A DNA stretch of 64,000 nucleotides, from the NCBI GenBank assembly GCA_030652335.1, contig JAUSAW010000009.1, positions 62,001 to 126,000 of the forward strand. Direction: 5' to 3'. Both the position numbers and the translations under genes were made by a program. Position 1 is the stretch's first letter; every line of letters starts with the position of its first letter. Below the pieces are notes generated by a model, which was not told the origin of the DNA, ran no database searches, and saw nothing but the letters and a program-made list of their open reading frames with translations. This DNA is from Gammaproteobacteria bacterium. Lineage in GTDB: Bacteria; Pseudomonadota; Gammaproteobacteria; Francisellales; CACEW01. Shown here piece after piece: positions 25,871-33,905 of this stretch.

Positions 25871-26563
25871 ATGAATGTAGACAGCCACGAAATCGACAAA
25901 TTCTCCAATCTTGCCTATCGCTGGTGGGACACCAAAGGAGAATTTAAACCTCTGCATGAAATCAACCCTTTAAGGATGACCTTTATCGAGCAGCACGCTA
26001 GCTTATCTAACATGAAAATAGTCGACGTGGGCTGTGGTGGCGGCATATTAAGTGAAAGCATGGCTAAGGCTGGCGCTAAGGTCACCGGTATCGATTTATC
26101 CATGTCCGTATTAGAAGTGGCGAAATTGCATCTATTGGAATCCAAACTAGAGATAGACTATCAGTGCATAGCCGCCGAAGCTTTTGCCGAGCAGCATGTC
26201 AGCGAATTCGATGTGGTGACTTGCATGGAAATGTTAGAGCATGTGCCAGACCCACAGAGCATTATTGCCGCCTGTGCGAAAATGACCAAGCCTGGTGGGC
26301 ATATTTTCTTCTCAACCTTAAACCGCAATCCAAAATCCTTTATAATGGCCATCGTCGGCGCGGAATATATTTTAAATTTATTGCCAAAAGGCACCCATAC
26401 TTACGAGAAATTTATTAAGCCCTCAGAGCTTATTCATGCCGCTAGAAACCGAGGTTTACACGTCGAAGCTACGGCCGGCATCGAGTATCAGCCCTTTAGC
26501 AAAACCTATAAACTAAGCAGCAATCTCGATGTAAATTATATGATTGCCACCATTAAATCATGA
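25871..26563 (+). CDS. ubiG: Ubiquinone biosynthesis O-methyltransferase
   Basis: Methylates two hydroxyl groups during ubiquinone synthesis using SAM. The 230 residues include the signature FSNLAYRWWDTKGEFKPLH, SAM motif I VDVGCGGGILSESMAK, TGIDLSMSVLEVAKLH, and VTCMEMLEHVPDP, then LNRNPKSF and the family end YMIATIK. Length is normal (E. coli 240). It overlaps the next gene by 4 bases, so the two are coupled. Together with ubiC-ubiA (49570-50981) it shows that the cell makes ubiquinone. Confidence 0.95.
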   Translation: MNVDSHEIDKFSNLAYRWWDTKGEFKPLHEINPLRMTFIEQHASLSNMKIVDVGCGGGILSESMAKAGAKVTGIDLSMSVLEVAKLHLLESKLEIDYQCIAAEAFAEQHVSEFDVVTCMEMLEHVPDPQSIIAACAKMTKPGGHIFFSTLNRNPKSFIMAIVGAEYILNLLPKGTHTYEKFIKPSELIHAARNRGLHVEATAGIEYQPFSKTYKLSSNLDVNYMIATIKS

Positions 26564-27354
26564 CTACTATCGAATCTGAAACGGCCCCCAGAGGTTCGAG
26601 CCTTTATTACAGCTTACTGAAAGCAGAAGAGCCGGCCCGCCAAACGATAATTGCTCTTCAAGCTTATGCCGATGAGTTACGCAAAATTAGCGAACGCTTT
26701 CAAGAACCCTCAGTGGCGGCATTAAAATTATCCTGGTGGAACGATGAAATCGAGCGCCTATTTAATAATGAAGCGCGGCACCCTATCACTTTAATGCTAC
26801 AGCCTCAACTATCTCGCTATGCATTGCAAAAAGCCCCATTTTTAGCCTTAATCGAAGCCAGCCAGTTAAGCTTAACTACCGAAGCCTTTGAAACCCAAGC
26901 CGATTTAGCGGTACATTATCAACATACCGGCGGCATTATTGAAAGCACGAAATGCCAAGTTATATTAGCGGGTGAAAGAATAAAAGAAGTCGAACAATTC
27001 GCACATCATATTGGAATCTGTCTAGAGAGCATTCGCCATATCGATCAATGCGCAGAATTTTGGAATAGGCAGCGTATTTATCTGCCAATAACAGATATAG
27101 ATAGTGCGGAATTCGATGCGAGCAAACTGCCTAGCCTCTTAAAAATCCAGGCTGAATTTGCCAGGGATTGTTACACTGAAGCACTTGCTAAGCTACCACC
27201 AGCCTATGCTAAAAAATTAAAGCCTATTAGACTCTATGCCAGCCTGCAATTATTGTTACTGGGCGCTATCGAACGAGATGGCTTTAGAGTATTGGAGCAT
27301 CGCATGCAGCTATCACCAATTCGTAAGCTTTGGCATAGTATTTGGTTTAGTTGA
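26560..27354 (+). CDS. Squalene/phytoene synthase-like protein (NDUFAF6-type), role unclear
   Basis: This 264-residue protein resembles the isoprenoid synthase fold of squalene/phytoene synthases: ALQAYADELRKISE at the first helix, ALKLSWWNDEIERLF, and ESIRHIDQCAEFWNRQRIYL, where true synthases have DxxED and NRQRIYLP-like end. The second Asp-rich motif is lost (HIDQC..EF), so it probably does not condense prenyl diphosphates. Similar proteins, including human NDUFAF6, help assemble respiratory complex I. It overlaps ubiG by 4 bases, which fits a link to quinone or respiratory function. The exact role is uncertain. Confidence 0.75.
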   Translation: MTTIESETAPRGSSLYYSLLKAEEPARQTIIALQAYADELRKISERFQEPSVAALKLSWWNDEIERLFNNEARHPITLMLQPQLSRYALQKAPFLALIEASQLSLTTEAFETQADLAVHYQHTGGIIESTKCQVILAGERIKEVEQFAHHIGICLESIRHIDQCAEFWNRQRIYLPITDIDSAEFDASKLPSLLKIQAEFARDCYTEALAKLPPAYAKKLKPIRLYASLQLLLLGAIERDGFRVLEHRMQLSPIRKLWHSIWFS

Positions 27355-27479
27355 AATTTTAATGCTACGCCAAAATGGCAGCACCTTATTCACTTCCTCC
27401 CCTTGAGAGAGAAGTCGACAAAGCATCGCTTTGGCGGATGAGGGGTAACTTTTGATATTCCAATTACCCCGCACCCTAA

Positions 27480-27502
27480 CCCTCTCCCACAAGGGGAGAG
27501 GG
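27480..27502. repeat. CCCTCTCCC palindromic repeat
   Basis: CCCTCTCCC, loop ACAA, GGGGAGAGGG form a near-perfect hairpin in the gap between the ubiG partner and rluB. Related CT/GA-rich palindromes occur inside hemF (57517-57538) and before 61596. It also lies past the 3' end of rluB and may end its transcript. Confidence 0.65.
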
Positions 27503-27569
27503 AACTAAATGGTTATGCTTATTATTCTCCGGATACTCGTGTGCTTTACGGAAATGCCAGCAAGGCTTT

Positions 27570-28421
27570 TTATTTCCTTTTAACCGGTCTTTTTGGCATG
27601 CGCTTTTTAGCGGCAACTGGCTTGGCGGTAATATTGCGTCTACGGGCCACTTGATGACGCAAGACAGGCTTTTCTGTCTCATGCGCGGCCATACCCACCG
27701 ATTCACGCAAACTATTCACTTGCTCTAAGCTTAATTCATCCCAACGACCGATATGCAAAGCTCTAGGTAAAGCGATATTGGCAAAACGCACTCGAATCAA
27801 ACGGCTTACTTTAACGCCTTGAGATTCCCATAAGCGTCGCACTTCACGATTACGGCCTTCTTTTAAAATGACATGATACCAATGGTTACTGCCCTCACCG
27901 CCTGCATCGACAATATGATCAAACTTAGCCATGCCATCTTCTAATTTCACACCCGCTTTAAGATTAAGCAAGGTTTCAGGGCTTACTTGGCCGAAGACTC
28001 GAACAGCATATTCTCTTTCAACTTGACGCGAGGGATGCATAAGATGATTGGCAAATTCGCCATCGGTGGTAAATAACAATAAACCGGAGGTATTAATATC
28101 GAGTCGCCCCACCATCACCCAACGGCCGGAACGCACGTTTGGCAAATGAGTAAATACGGTTTCACGACCCTCAGGGTCATCTTGAGTACAAATTTGGCCT
28201 TCTGGCTTATGATAGATCAATACGCGAGGTGGGACTAAATCGGTGGCAACAATCTCAATGCGTTTTTTATCAACGACGACTTGATCGGCTTCTGTCACTC
28301 TATCGCCAAGCTTGGCCACCTTCCCATTGACGACGATTCTACCGGCATCGATCCATTCTTCAATTTCACGCCTAGATCCTAGACCTGTCCTTGCCAATAC
28401 CTTTTGTAATTTCTCGCTCAT
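27570..28421 (-). CDS. rluB: 23S rRNA pseudouridine synthase B (RsuA/RluB family)
   Basis: This 283-residue enzyme has an N-terminal S4 RNA-binding domain ([20 protein letters not shown], then [16 protein letters not shown]) and a pseudouridine synthase domain with catalytic Asp in [40 protein letters not shown] and [13 protein letters not shown] follow. It ends in a basic Arg/Lys tail ([12 protein letters not shown]). RluB modifies U2605 of 23S rRNA in E. coli; RluF and RsuA are close relatives, but the tail and length favour RluB. Confidence 0.88.
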   Translation of the reverse strand: MSEKLQKVLARTGLGSRREIEEWIDAGRIVVNGKVAKLGDRVTEADQVVVDKKRIEIVATDLVPPRVLIYHKPEGQICTQDDPEGRETVFTHLPNVRSGRWVMVGRLDINTSGLLLFTTDGEFANHLMHPSRQVEREYAVRVFGQVSPETLLNLKAGVKLEDGMAKFDHIVDAGGEGSNHWYHVILKEGRNREVRRLWESQGVKVSRLIRVRFANIALPRALHIGRWDELSLEQVNSLRESVGMAAHETEKPVLRHQVARRRNITAKPVAAKKRMPKRPVKRK

Positions 28422-28525
28422 TATTCCGTCCTGTCAAAAAAGCAAAACACGAAGTATACTTAAACTCCGTTCGATTAGGGGATATATTATACCTTAATGT
28501 GCTCGATTACTCCCAGGAATAGTTT

Positions 28526-29065
28526 ATGAAATTATTATATGATTTTTTCCCCGTGTTATTATTTTTTATTGCCTATAAGCTTTTAGGTATCTACGCCGCT
28601 ACAGCCGCCTTAATTGTCGCCTCATTTATTCAAGTCGCGTATCTCTGGATTCGCTATAAACGCGTCGAAGCTATGCACATAGTTGGCTTCGTCTTAATTC
28701 TGGTTTTTGGTGGCGCCACCCTTTTATTGCACGATGTGATGTTTTTAAAATGGAAAGTATCGATCGTTAATTGGTTATTTGGAGCTGTCTGTTTATTTAG
28801 CCAATGGTTTTCTAAAAAGTCGATTATTCAACGCTTAATGGAGGCCAATATTCAATTGACCCGCCCGGTATGGTCGGCCTTAAATTCGATGTGGGCTTGG
28901 TTCTTTATACTAATGGGCACGCTTAATATCTATGTAGCTTATAACTTTTCCACCAATGCCTGGGTTGATTTTAAAGTATTTGGCATGTTGGGATTAACCA
29001 TCGTGTTTGTCATTATTCAAACCCTATATCTGTATAAGCACATGCGACCAGAAGACTTAAAATAA
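28526..29065 (+). CDS. yciB: Inner membrane-spanning protein YciB (septation protein A)
   Basis: A 179-residue protein with about five hydrophobic helices: DFFPVLLFFIAYKLLGIYAAT, the start motif typical of YciB/IspZ, then helical segments through YAWFFILMGTLNIYVAYNFST-like AWAWF and GMLGLTIVFVIIQTLYLYK. Members are involved in envelope synthesis and cell division. It is followed by yciI and bolA in the same direction, a common arrangement. Confidence 0.9.
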   Translation: MKLLYDFFPVLLFFIAYKLLGIYAATAALIVASFIQVAYLWIRYKRVEAMHIVGFVLILVFGGATLLLHDVMFLKWKVSIVNWLFGAVCLFSQWFSKKSIIQRLMEANIQLTRPVWSALNSMWAWFFILMGTLNIYVAYNFSTNAWVDFKVFGMLGLTIVFVIIQTLYLYKHMRPEDLK

Positions 29066-29078
29066 GGATAATTATATT

Positions 29079-29378
29079 ATGCTCTATGTCATTTTTGCGA
29101 CCGATCACCCTAATAGTTTAGCTGCCCGCAAATTAGCAAGGCCCGATCATCTGGCGCGACTTGAGCTATTAAAGGCGCAAGACCGTTTATTCTTGGCCGG
29201 TCCTTTTCCTGCCATAGATAACAATGACCCAGGCGAAGCTGGCTTTAGCGGTAGCATGATAGTGGCCGAATTCAACAATCTAATTGATGCAGAAAACTGG
29301 GCCAAAGTCGATCCTTATATAAAGGCAGGCGTCTATAAAAACGTTATCGTAAAGCCTTTTAAAAAGGTATTGCCATGA
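29079..29378 (+). CDS. yciI: YciI family protein
   Basis: A 99-residue protein of the YciI/YCII fold (LYVIFATDHPNSLAARKLAR, HLARLELLKAQDRLFLAGPFPA, GSMIVAEFNNLIDAENWA). The conserved His/Asp pair (DHLARL) is present. Family members are dimeric with an unknown or weak hydrolase role. It lies between yciB and bolA and overlaps bolA by 4 bases. A second YciI-like gene is at 40741. Confidence 0.9.
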   Translation: MLYVIFATDHPNSLAARKLARPDHLARLELLKAQDRLFLAGPFPAIDNNDPGEAGFSGSMIVAEFNNLIDAENWAKVDPYIKAGVYKNVIVKPFKKVLP

Positions 29379-29635
29379 GCGATGCCCTCGTTGCCCAAAT
29401 CACCGAGTTATTGACTACCGCCCTTAAACCCAGCCTATTAAAAATTAACGATGATAGCCATAAACACAAAGGCCATGCCGGCAATACTGGTGGCGGACAT
29501 TTTAGTGTCGAAATCAGCGCCGATTGTTTTAAAGACAAATCTCGCATAGAAGCGCATCGCATGATTTATCAAGCCGTGGATAGCTTAATTCAAGCCAAAC
29601 AGATCCATGCTATAAGCATCGATATAAAGCCTTGA
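29375..29635 (+). CDS. bolA: BolA family transcriptional/iron-sulfur regulator
   Basis: An 86-residue BolA-fold protein. LLKINDDSHKHKGHAGN carries the conserved H in SHKH, GGGHFSVEISADCFKDKSRIEAHRMIY contains the FxG/RxxxHR motif (EAHRMIY), and the end is AISIDIKP. BolA proteins pair with monothiol glutaredoxins in iron-sulfur trafficking or affect morphology. It starts four bases inside yciI, so it is translationally coupled. Confidence 0.92.
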   Translation: MSDALVAQITELLTTALKPSLLKINDDSHKHKGHAGNTGGGHFSVEISADCFKDKSRIEAHRMIYQAVDSLIQAKQIHAISIDIKP

Positions 29636-29961
29636 GGATTTAAACCAATCGGTGAAGAGCATGACGGAAAAATCAATAAGGTTCTTAAAATAAGCTAAGA
29701 AATAACCAGCAGCTCACGCTCAAATTGCATATATAAATTAAGGTATTGCGGGAACTTCATTGTGCGATGAGGGGATTTTAAGGGGAGAGAATCGCGATTA
29801 ACCCCTCTTAATGTAAGCACGAATTTACTTCGGGCGCCGCATTAAATCTCGGGAAGGGGTTCCTGCTCTTTTTAGCGGTGGCTCCTGAGAAATAACTACA
29901 GCCCTTCCTTATCCTGGTAAAAACAGTATACTATTTTAAACTTTTTACCAGGATGTGAATC
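29636..29961. other. Intergenic stretch holding a repeat
   Basis: A 326-base gap between bolA and the rhodanese gene. No coding sequence is supported. About 29747-29888 is occupied by one copy of a 120-140 base repeat; the rest is promoter-like AT-rich DNA ahead of 29962. Confidence 0.6.
29747..29888 (-). repeat. Dispersed 120-140 base repeat, copy 1 (inverted)
   Basis: Read on the minus strand it gives AGGAACCCCTTCCCGAGATT, ATGCGGCGCCCGAAGTAAAT, TCGCGATTCTCTCCCC, then ATCCCCTCATCGCAC, matching copy 3 (32811-32930) nearly base for base. It contains the internal palindrome AATCGCGATT. Copy 1 and copy 3 face each other across the secB-gpsA region. Confidence 0.75.
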
Positions 29962-30399
29962 ATGAACAACATTATCCCCTTTTTAATGGCAAATTGGCCG
30001 CTAAGCTTATCGGCCTTAGTGTTAATTATTATTATTTTCGGCATGGAATATCGTAGCCGCAGCATGGGCGTATCCTTGATAACTCCACATAAGGCTGCCA
30101 TGGTAATGAATAAAAAAAGCTGCCAGATTATCGATATCCGCTCTAAAGAAGCGTTTCAGAAAAGCCATATTAACCGCGCTAAAAATTTCAGCCCGGAACA
30201 ATTAAAAACTGAAACCAGCCTAAATAAATACAAAAAAGACCCCATTATAGTAGTCTGCGATAACGGCCTGGCCTCCAAAAAAGCCGGTGCCGCCCTAAAA
30301 TCTCAAGGCTTTGAGCAGATTTATGCTATCGAAGGCGGCCTCGCGCAATGGCGCAAAGATAGCTACCCTTTAACGAACGCTGAGACTAAAAATGGCTAA
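29962..30399 (+). CDS. Membrane-anchored rhodanese-like protein
   Basis: This 145-residue protein begins with a membrane segment (LSLSALVLIIIIFGMEY) then a rhodanese domain: QIIDIRSKEAFQKSHINRAKN, then PIIVVCDNGLASKKAGAALK, where Cys91-type VCDNG provides the active-site cysteine loop, and YAIEGGLAQWRKDSYPL. It resembles YibN, found beside grxC and secB in many gammaproteobacteria. It overlaps grxC by 8 bases. The likely role is sulfur transfer or an inner-membrane partner of the secretion genes; function is poorly known. Confidence 0.88.
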   Translation: MNNIIPFLMANWPLSLSALVLIIIIFGMEYRSRSMGVSLITPHKAAMVMNKKSCQIIDIRSKEAFQKSHINRAKNFSPEQLKTETSLNKYKKDPIIVVCDNGLASKKAGAALKSQGFEQIYAIEGGLAQWRKDSYPLTNAETKNG

Positions 30400-30643
30400 A
30401 ATTGAAATTTATAGCACCCAAGTTTGCCCCTATTGCGTAAGAGCTAAAATGCTATTCGATCGCAAAGGCGTGAGCTATACGGAAATTAGAGTCGACCTCG
30501 ATGCTGAGGCCAGACAATTGATGGAAGAGCGCTCGGGTCGACGCTCAGTGCCGCAAATCTTTATCGATGACCAGCATATCGGTGGTTGCGATGACTTATA
30601 TGCTTTAGAATCCGAACATAAACTCGATACATTACTCAAATAA
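30392..30643 (+). CDS. grxC: Glutaredoxin 3
   Basis: An 83-residue thiol-disulfide oxidoreductase with active site CPYC (VCPYCVRAKML), the cis-proline segment SVPQIFI and the glutathione-binding GGCDDLYALE. Normal length. It overlaps the rhodanese gene by 8 bases and lies 22 bases before secB; this yibN-grxC-secB-gpsA order is the usual gammaproteobacterial operon. Confidence 0.96.
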   Translation: MAKIEIYSTQVCPYCVRAKMLFDRKGVSYTEIRVDLDAEARQLMEERSGRRSVPQIFIDDQHIGGCDDLYALESEHKLDTLLK

Positions 30644-30665
30644 TCATTATATTAAGGAATTTACC

Positions 30666-31118
30666 ATGGCTGAAGAACAGCAAGCTGCAACCCAATTTCA
30701 AATTCATAAACTCTATGCCAAAGAACTTTCTTTTGAAATCCCTGGCGGCTTACAAGCCTTTAAAGCCGAGTGGGCCCCTGAGTTAAACGTTGAAATTAGC
30801 AATGAAACCAAAGCGCTAGCTGAAAAAGATACTCATGAAGTAGTGCTAGGCATTAAATGTACCGTTAATTCCAGCGGTGAAGTGATCTTTATCGCCGAAG
30901 CTAAACAAGCTGGTATTTTTACCTTGCCTGAAATGCCAGAAGAGCAAGCTCGTCATACTTTAGGTGCATTTTGCCCAAACCTGCTCTATCCTTATTTACG
31001 TGAAACGATTTCCGATATGGTTATGCGAGGTGGATTTCCACAATTAGCCTTGGCGCCAATCGATTTTAACTTAATGTACGAACAACATAAAAACCAAACA
31101 CCTGCAACGGTAAATTAA
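30666..31118 (+). CDS. secB: Protein-export chaperone SecB
   Basis: A 150-residue tetrameric chaperone that keeps preproteins unfolded for SecA. Family segments visible: QFQIHKLYAKELSFEIPG, LGIKCTVNSSGEVIFIAEAKQAGIF, LGAFCPNLLYPYLRETISDM, GGFPQLALAPIDFN. Starts 22 bases after grxC behind AAGGAA. The following gpsA is separated from it by a copy of the dispersed repeat. Confidence 0.97.
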   Translation: MAEEQQAATQFQIHKLYAKELSFEIPGGLQAFKAEWAPELNVEISNETKALAEKDTHEVVLGIKCTVNSSGEVIFIAEAKQAGIFTLPEMPEEQARHTLGAFCPNLLYPYLRETISDMVMRGGFPQLALAPIDFNLMYEQHKNQTPATVN

Positions 31119-31120
31119 GG

Positions 31121-31262
31121 CCAGGAGTCCTCGCTAAAAGCGAGAACCCCTTCCCAAGTAAGTACACTGGCCCGAAATAAATTCGTGCGCAGCGGTAAGT
31201 AGGGAGAATTCGCGATTCTCCCCACTTACAACCCCCCATCGCGTAAAGTTAGCGGGAACCGC
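31121..31262 (+). repeat. Dispersed 120-140 base repeat, copy 2
   Basis: CCAGGAGTCCTCGCTAAAAG, CGAGAACCCCTTCCCAAG, CTGGCCCGAAATAAATTCGT, GAGAATTCGCGATTCTCCC, then CCCCCCATCGCG. It follows the same order of blocks as copies 1 and 3 but is more diverged. It lies between secB and gpsA and splits the usual operon. Confidence 0.7.
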
Positions 31263-31279
31263 TAAATTAAGGATCTATA

Positions 31280-32281
31280 ATGGCAGCCTCAAAAACTTTT
31301 ACTGTAATAGGTGCAGGTTCTTGGGGTACGGCTTTAGCCTTATTGTTAGCCCGTAATCAGCATAAAGTTTTGCTATGGACTCGTGAAGAAAGCCATAGAC
31401 TTACCATGCAAGCCGCTCGTGAAAACACTAAATATCTACCCGGCAATCCCTTTCCCGAAAGCTTACAACTGACTAATGATCTTACATTGGCTCTTAAGCA
31501 ATCCGACCATGTATTAGTCTGTGTGCCAAGCCATGCCTTTCGCGATATTTTACTGAGCATTCACACCTATATTACACCTAGCATGGGATTAGTCTGGGCC
31601 ACTAAAGGCCTCGATCCTGAAACCGGCCAATTTTTAGATCAGGTAGCGCGCGGGATTTTGCCCGATAATACCCCCTTCGCCTTATTAACCGGCCCAAGCT
31701 TCGCTAAAGAAGTCGCGAAACAGCAGCCCACCATAGTGACCTTAGCCTCGGACAATATGGCCTTTATCGAAAGCCTGCAGGATTATTTTCAAACGCCTTA
31801 TTTTAGGACCTATCTTTGCGATGATATAAAAGGCGCGGAATTAGGCGGTGCAGTTAAAAATATTTTAGCGATTGCGGTAGGCATTGCCGAAGGCTTAGGT
31901 TATGGCACCAATACTAAAGCGGGACTAATGACTCGAGGCCTGGCTGAAATGATGCGCTTAGGAACGGCGATTGGGGCCGATAAAGAGACCTTAATGGGCT
32001 TAAGCGGCCTTGGGGACTTAATTTTAACCTGTTCGGATATGCAATCGCGTAACTTACGATTTGGCGTAGCCATAGGCAAAGGCAAATCCTTTGATGAAAC
32101 GTATCATGAAATTGGTCAGGTAGTTGAAGGCGTACAGACCACGGCTAGCATCTGCAAATTGGCTGAGCACTATAAAGTCGATATGCCGATTACCAAATTA
32201 ATGTATGCCGTGCTCTATCAAAACCTACCTGCTAAAGAGGCTGTGAACCTTCTGCTTAGCAGAGAGACGGGTTTGGAATAA
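31280..32281 (+). CDS. gpsA: Glycerol-3-phosphate dehydrogenase [NAD(P)+]
   Basis: Reduces dihydroxyacetone phosphate to sn-glycerol-3-phosphate for phospholipids. The 333-residue protein starts with the Rossmann motif FTVIGAGSWGTALALLLAR, has WATKGLDPETG and LTGPSFAKEVA, the catalytic lysine region GAVKNILAIAVGIAEGL, and GLSGLGDLILTC. Normal length. It follows the secB gene with a repeat copy between. Confidence 0.97.
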   Translation: MAASKTFTVIGAGSWGTALALLLARNQHKVLLWTREESHRLTMQAARENTKYLPGNPFPESLQLTNDLTLALKQSDHVLVCVPSHAFRDILLSIHTYITPSMGLVWATKGLDPETGQFLDQVARGILPDNTPFALLTGPSFAKEVAKQQPTIVTLASDNMAFIESLQDYFQTPYFRTYLCDDIKGAELGGAVKNILAIAVGIAEGLGYGTNTKAGLMTRGLAEMMRLGTAIGADKETLMGLSGLGDLILTCSDMQSRNLRFGVAIGKGKSFDETYHEIGQVVEGVQTTASICKLAEHYKVDMPITKLMYAVLYQNLPAKEAVNLLLSRETGLE

Positions 32282-32292
32282 TAGCAGCGTAT

Positions 32293-32748
32293 TTAATCGA
32301 AATTCAATTGCCGCCAGGCTTCATAGAGCACTATGGCCACACAATTCGATAAATTTAAGCTGCGCGCGGTGGTTAGCATTGGGATTTTTATTAATTGCTC
32401 GGCTTTAAATTGCCCACAAAAACTCTCGGTCAGTCCGCGAGTCTCAGGTCCAAATACGATGGCATCGCCCTTCTCATAAGCCACATCTGTATAACAACGC
32501 TTACCCAGCGTTTCACAGATCCATATTCGTTTAGGATTGACAGCGTCTACAAAGGCATCGAAATTTTCATGCAGCACCACTCTAGCCCAATCGTGATAAT
32601 CGAGGCCGGCTCGCTTTAATTTAGCATTATCTGGGGCAAAACCTAGGGGCTTAATTAAATGCAAGGTGGCGCCGGTGTTTGCACATAGGCGAATAGCATT
32701 GCCGGTATTAGGGGGAATTTCAGGTTCGAATAGGACGATATGTAGCAT
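32293..32748 (-). CDS. trmL: tRNA (cytidine/uridine-34-2'-O)-methyltransferase TrmL
   Basis: A SPOUT methyltransferase for the wobble base of tRNA-Leu. The protein of about 151 residues shows MLHIVLFEPEIPPNTGNAIRL (about the first 20 residues, start), GFAPDNAKLKRAGLDYHDW, then the knot motifs IVFGPETRGL and IPMLTTARSLNLSNCVAIVL. The start is set at ATG 32748 behind AAAGAG; an ATG two codons earlier (32754) is also possible. It is convergent with gpsA. Confidence 0.93.
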   Translation of the reverse strand: MLHIVLFEPEIPPNTGNAIRLCANTGATLHLIKPLGFAPDNAKLKRAGLDYHDWARVVLHENFDAFVDAVNPKRIWICETLGKRCYTDVAYEKGDAIVFGPETRGLTESFCGQFKAEQLIKIPMLTTARSLNLSNCVAIVLYEAWRQLNFD

Positions 32749-32810
32749 GAGCATCTCTTTATTTTTCGCTAGTGTAGCGAAAATTTGGCATCCTGCTAAG
32801 TGTTATTTAC

Positions 32811-32930
32811 TCAGGAGCTCCTTCCCGAGATTTAATGCGGCGCCTGAAGTGAATTCATGCTGGCATTAAGGGGAGATAATCGCGATTCTCTCTCCTTAAA
32901 ATCCCCTCATCGCGCATAGTTGTTTTTGTC
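32811..32930 (+). repeat. Dispersed 120-140 base repeat, copy 3
   Basis: CTCAGGAGCTCCTTCCCGAG, ATTTAATGCGGCGCC, GAATTCATGCTGGCATTAAG, AATCGCGATTCTCTCTCC, AAATCCCCTCATCGCG. It matches the reverse complement of copy 1 (29747-29888). It lies ahead of nadK. Confidence 0.75.
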
Positions 32931-32991
32931 CCTAGCCCAAGTCTAGCTTTACCCTTATACTTAAGCAAATGCATAAATACAAAGGAACCCC

Positions 32992-33888
32992 ATGGCTTAT
33001 ATTTTTAATAAAATTGGTTTAATCGGCACCCATCGCAATCCATTGGTGGCTGAAACCGTTGGCCTATTGCTTCAATTAGTTGAATCCTTAGGCCTTAGCG
33101 TCTGGATCGAACATGATACGGCAGCGGCCTTATCTGCTAAGCCTAAGCAAACTTGCAGTATTGAAAGCCTAGGCGATAATTGCGATTTAGTGATTGCCGT
33201 GGGAGGAGATGGTAATTTGCTTCATGCCGCGCGCTTCCTTTCGGTGAAAAACATTCCTGTGCTAGGCATTAATCGTGGGCAACTTGGGTTTTTAACCGAT
33301 ATTAAGCCCGATGATCTTGAACAGCCCTTACATACGATATTAAAGGGTCAGTTCCAAGAAGAAAAACGCTTTTTACTGGAAGCTAAAGCCTATCACAACG
33401 ATAAACTGATCGGTCAAGGCAATGCCTTAAACGATATCGTGTTATTCCCGGGTGATATTGCGCAATTAATCGAATTTGAAATGCATATTAATGGCAAATT
33501 TGTCTATAGCCAACGCTCCGATGGGCTTATCGTTTCTACACCGACTGGATCCACCGCTTATGCCTTATCGGCAGGTGGTCCGATTATGGGCCCTGAGCTA
33601 AATGTATTGGTTATCGTGCCTAAATTCCCTCATACCTTAACGTCTCGTCCCTTAGTAATCGATGCCGATAGCGAAATAGTACTGCACGTTGGAGACTACA
33701 ATAAAATTGGCTCACGCTTAAGCTATGATGGACAATCCCATGTTAATTTAAGCGCTGGGGATAAAATTGTTATTACCAAGCAGAAGCAACCCTTAAGACT
33801 TATTCATCCATTAAGTTATGACTATTACGCTGTGCTACGAACTAAGTTACAATGGGGAACTCAACTGATCCCAATTTCAAGAACTTAA
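32992..33888 (+). CDS. nadK: NAD kinase
   Basis: Phosphorylates NAD to NADP. The 298-residue protein has the GGDGN motif (VIAVGGDGNLLHAAR), GINRGQLGFLTDI, NDIVLFPGD, DGLIVSTPTGSTAYALSAGGPI and SRPLVIDADSEI, all conserved in the family. Length and order are normal. It starts behind AAAGGAA and lies 17 bases before recN, the classical pairing. Confidence 0.97.
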   Translation: MAYIFNKIGLIGTHRNPLVAETVGLLLQLVESLGLSVWIEHDTAAALSAKPKQTCSIESLGDNCDLVIAVGGDGNLLHAARFLSVKNIPVLGINRGQLGFLTDIKPDDLEQPLHTILKGQFQEEKRFLLEAKAYHNDKLIGQGNALNDIVLFPGDIAQLIEFEMHINGKFVYSQRSDGLIVSTPTGSTAYALSAGGPIMGPELNVLVIVPKFPHTLTSRPLVIDADSEIVLHVGDYNKIGSRLSYDGQSHVNLSAGDKIVITKQKQPLRLIHPLSYDYYAVLRTKLQWGTQLIPISRT

Positions 33889-33905
33889 GCTAAAGATGGT
33901 AGAAA

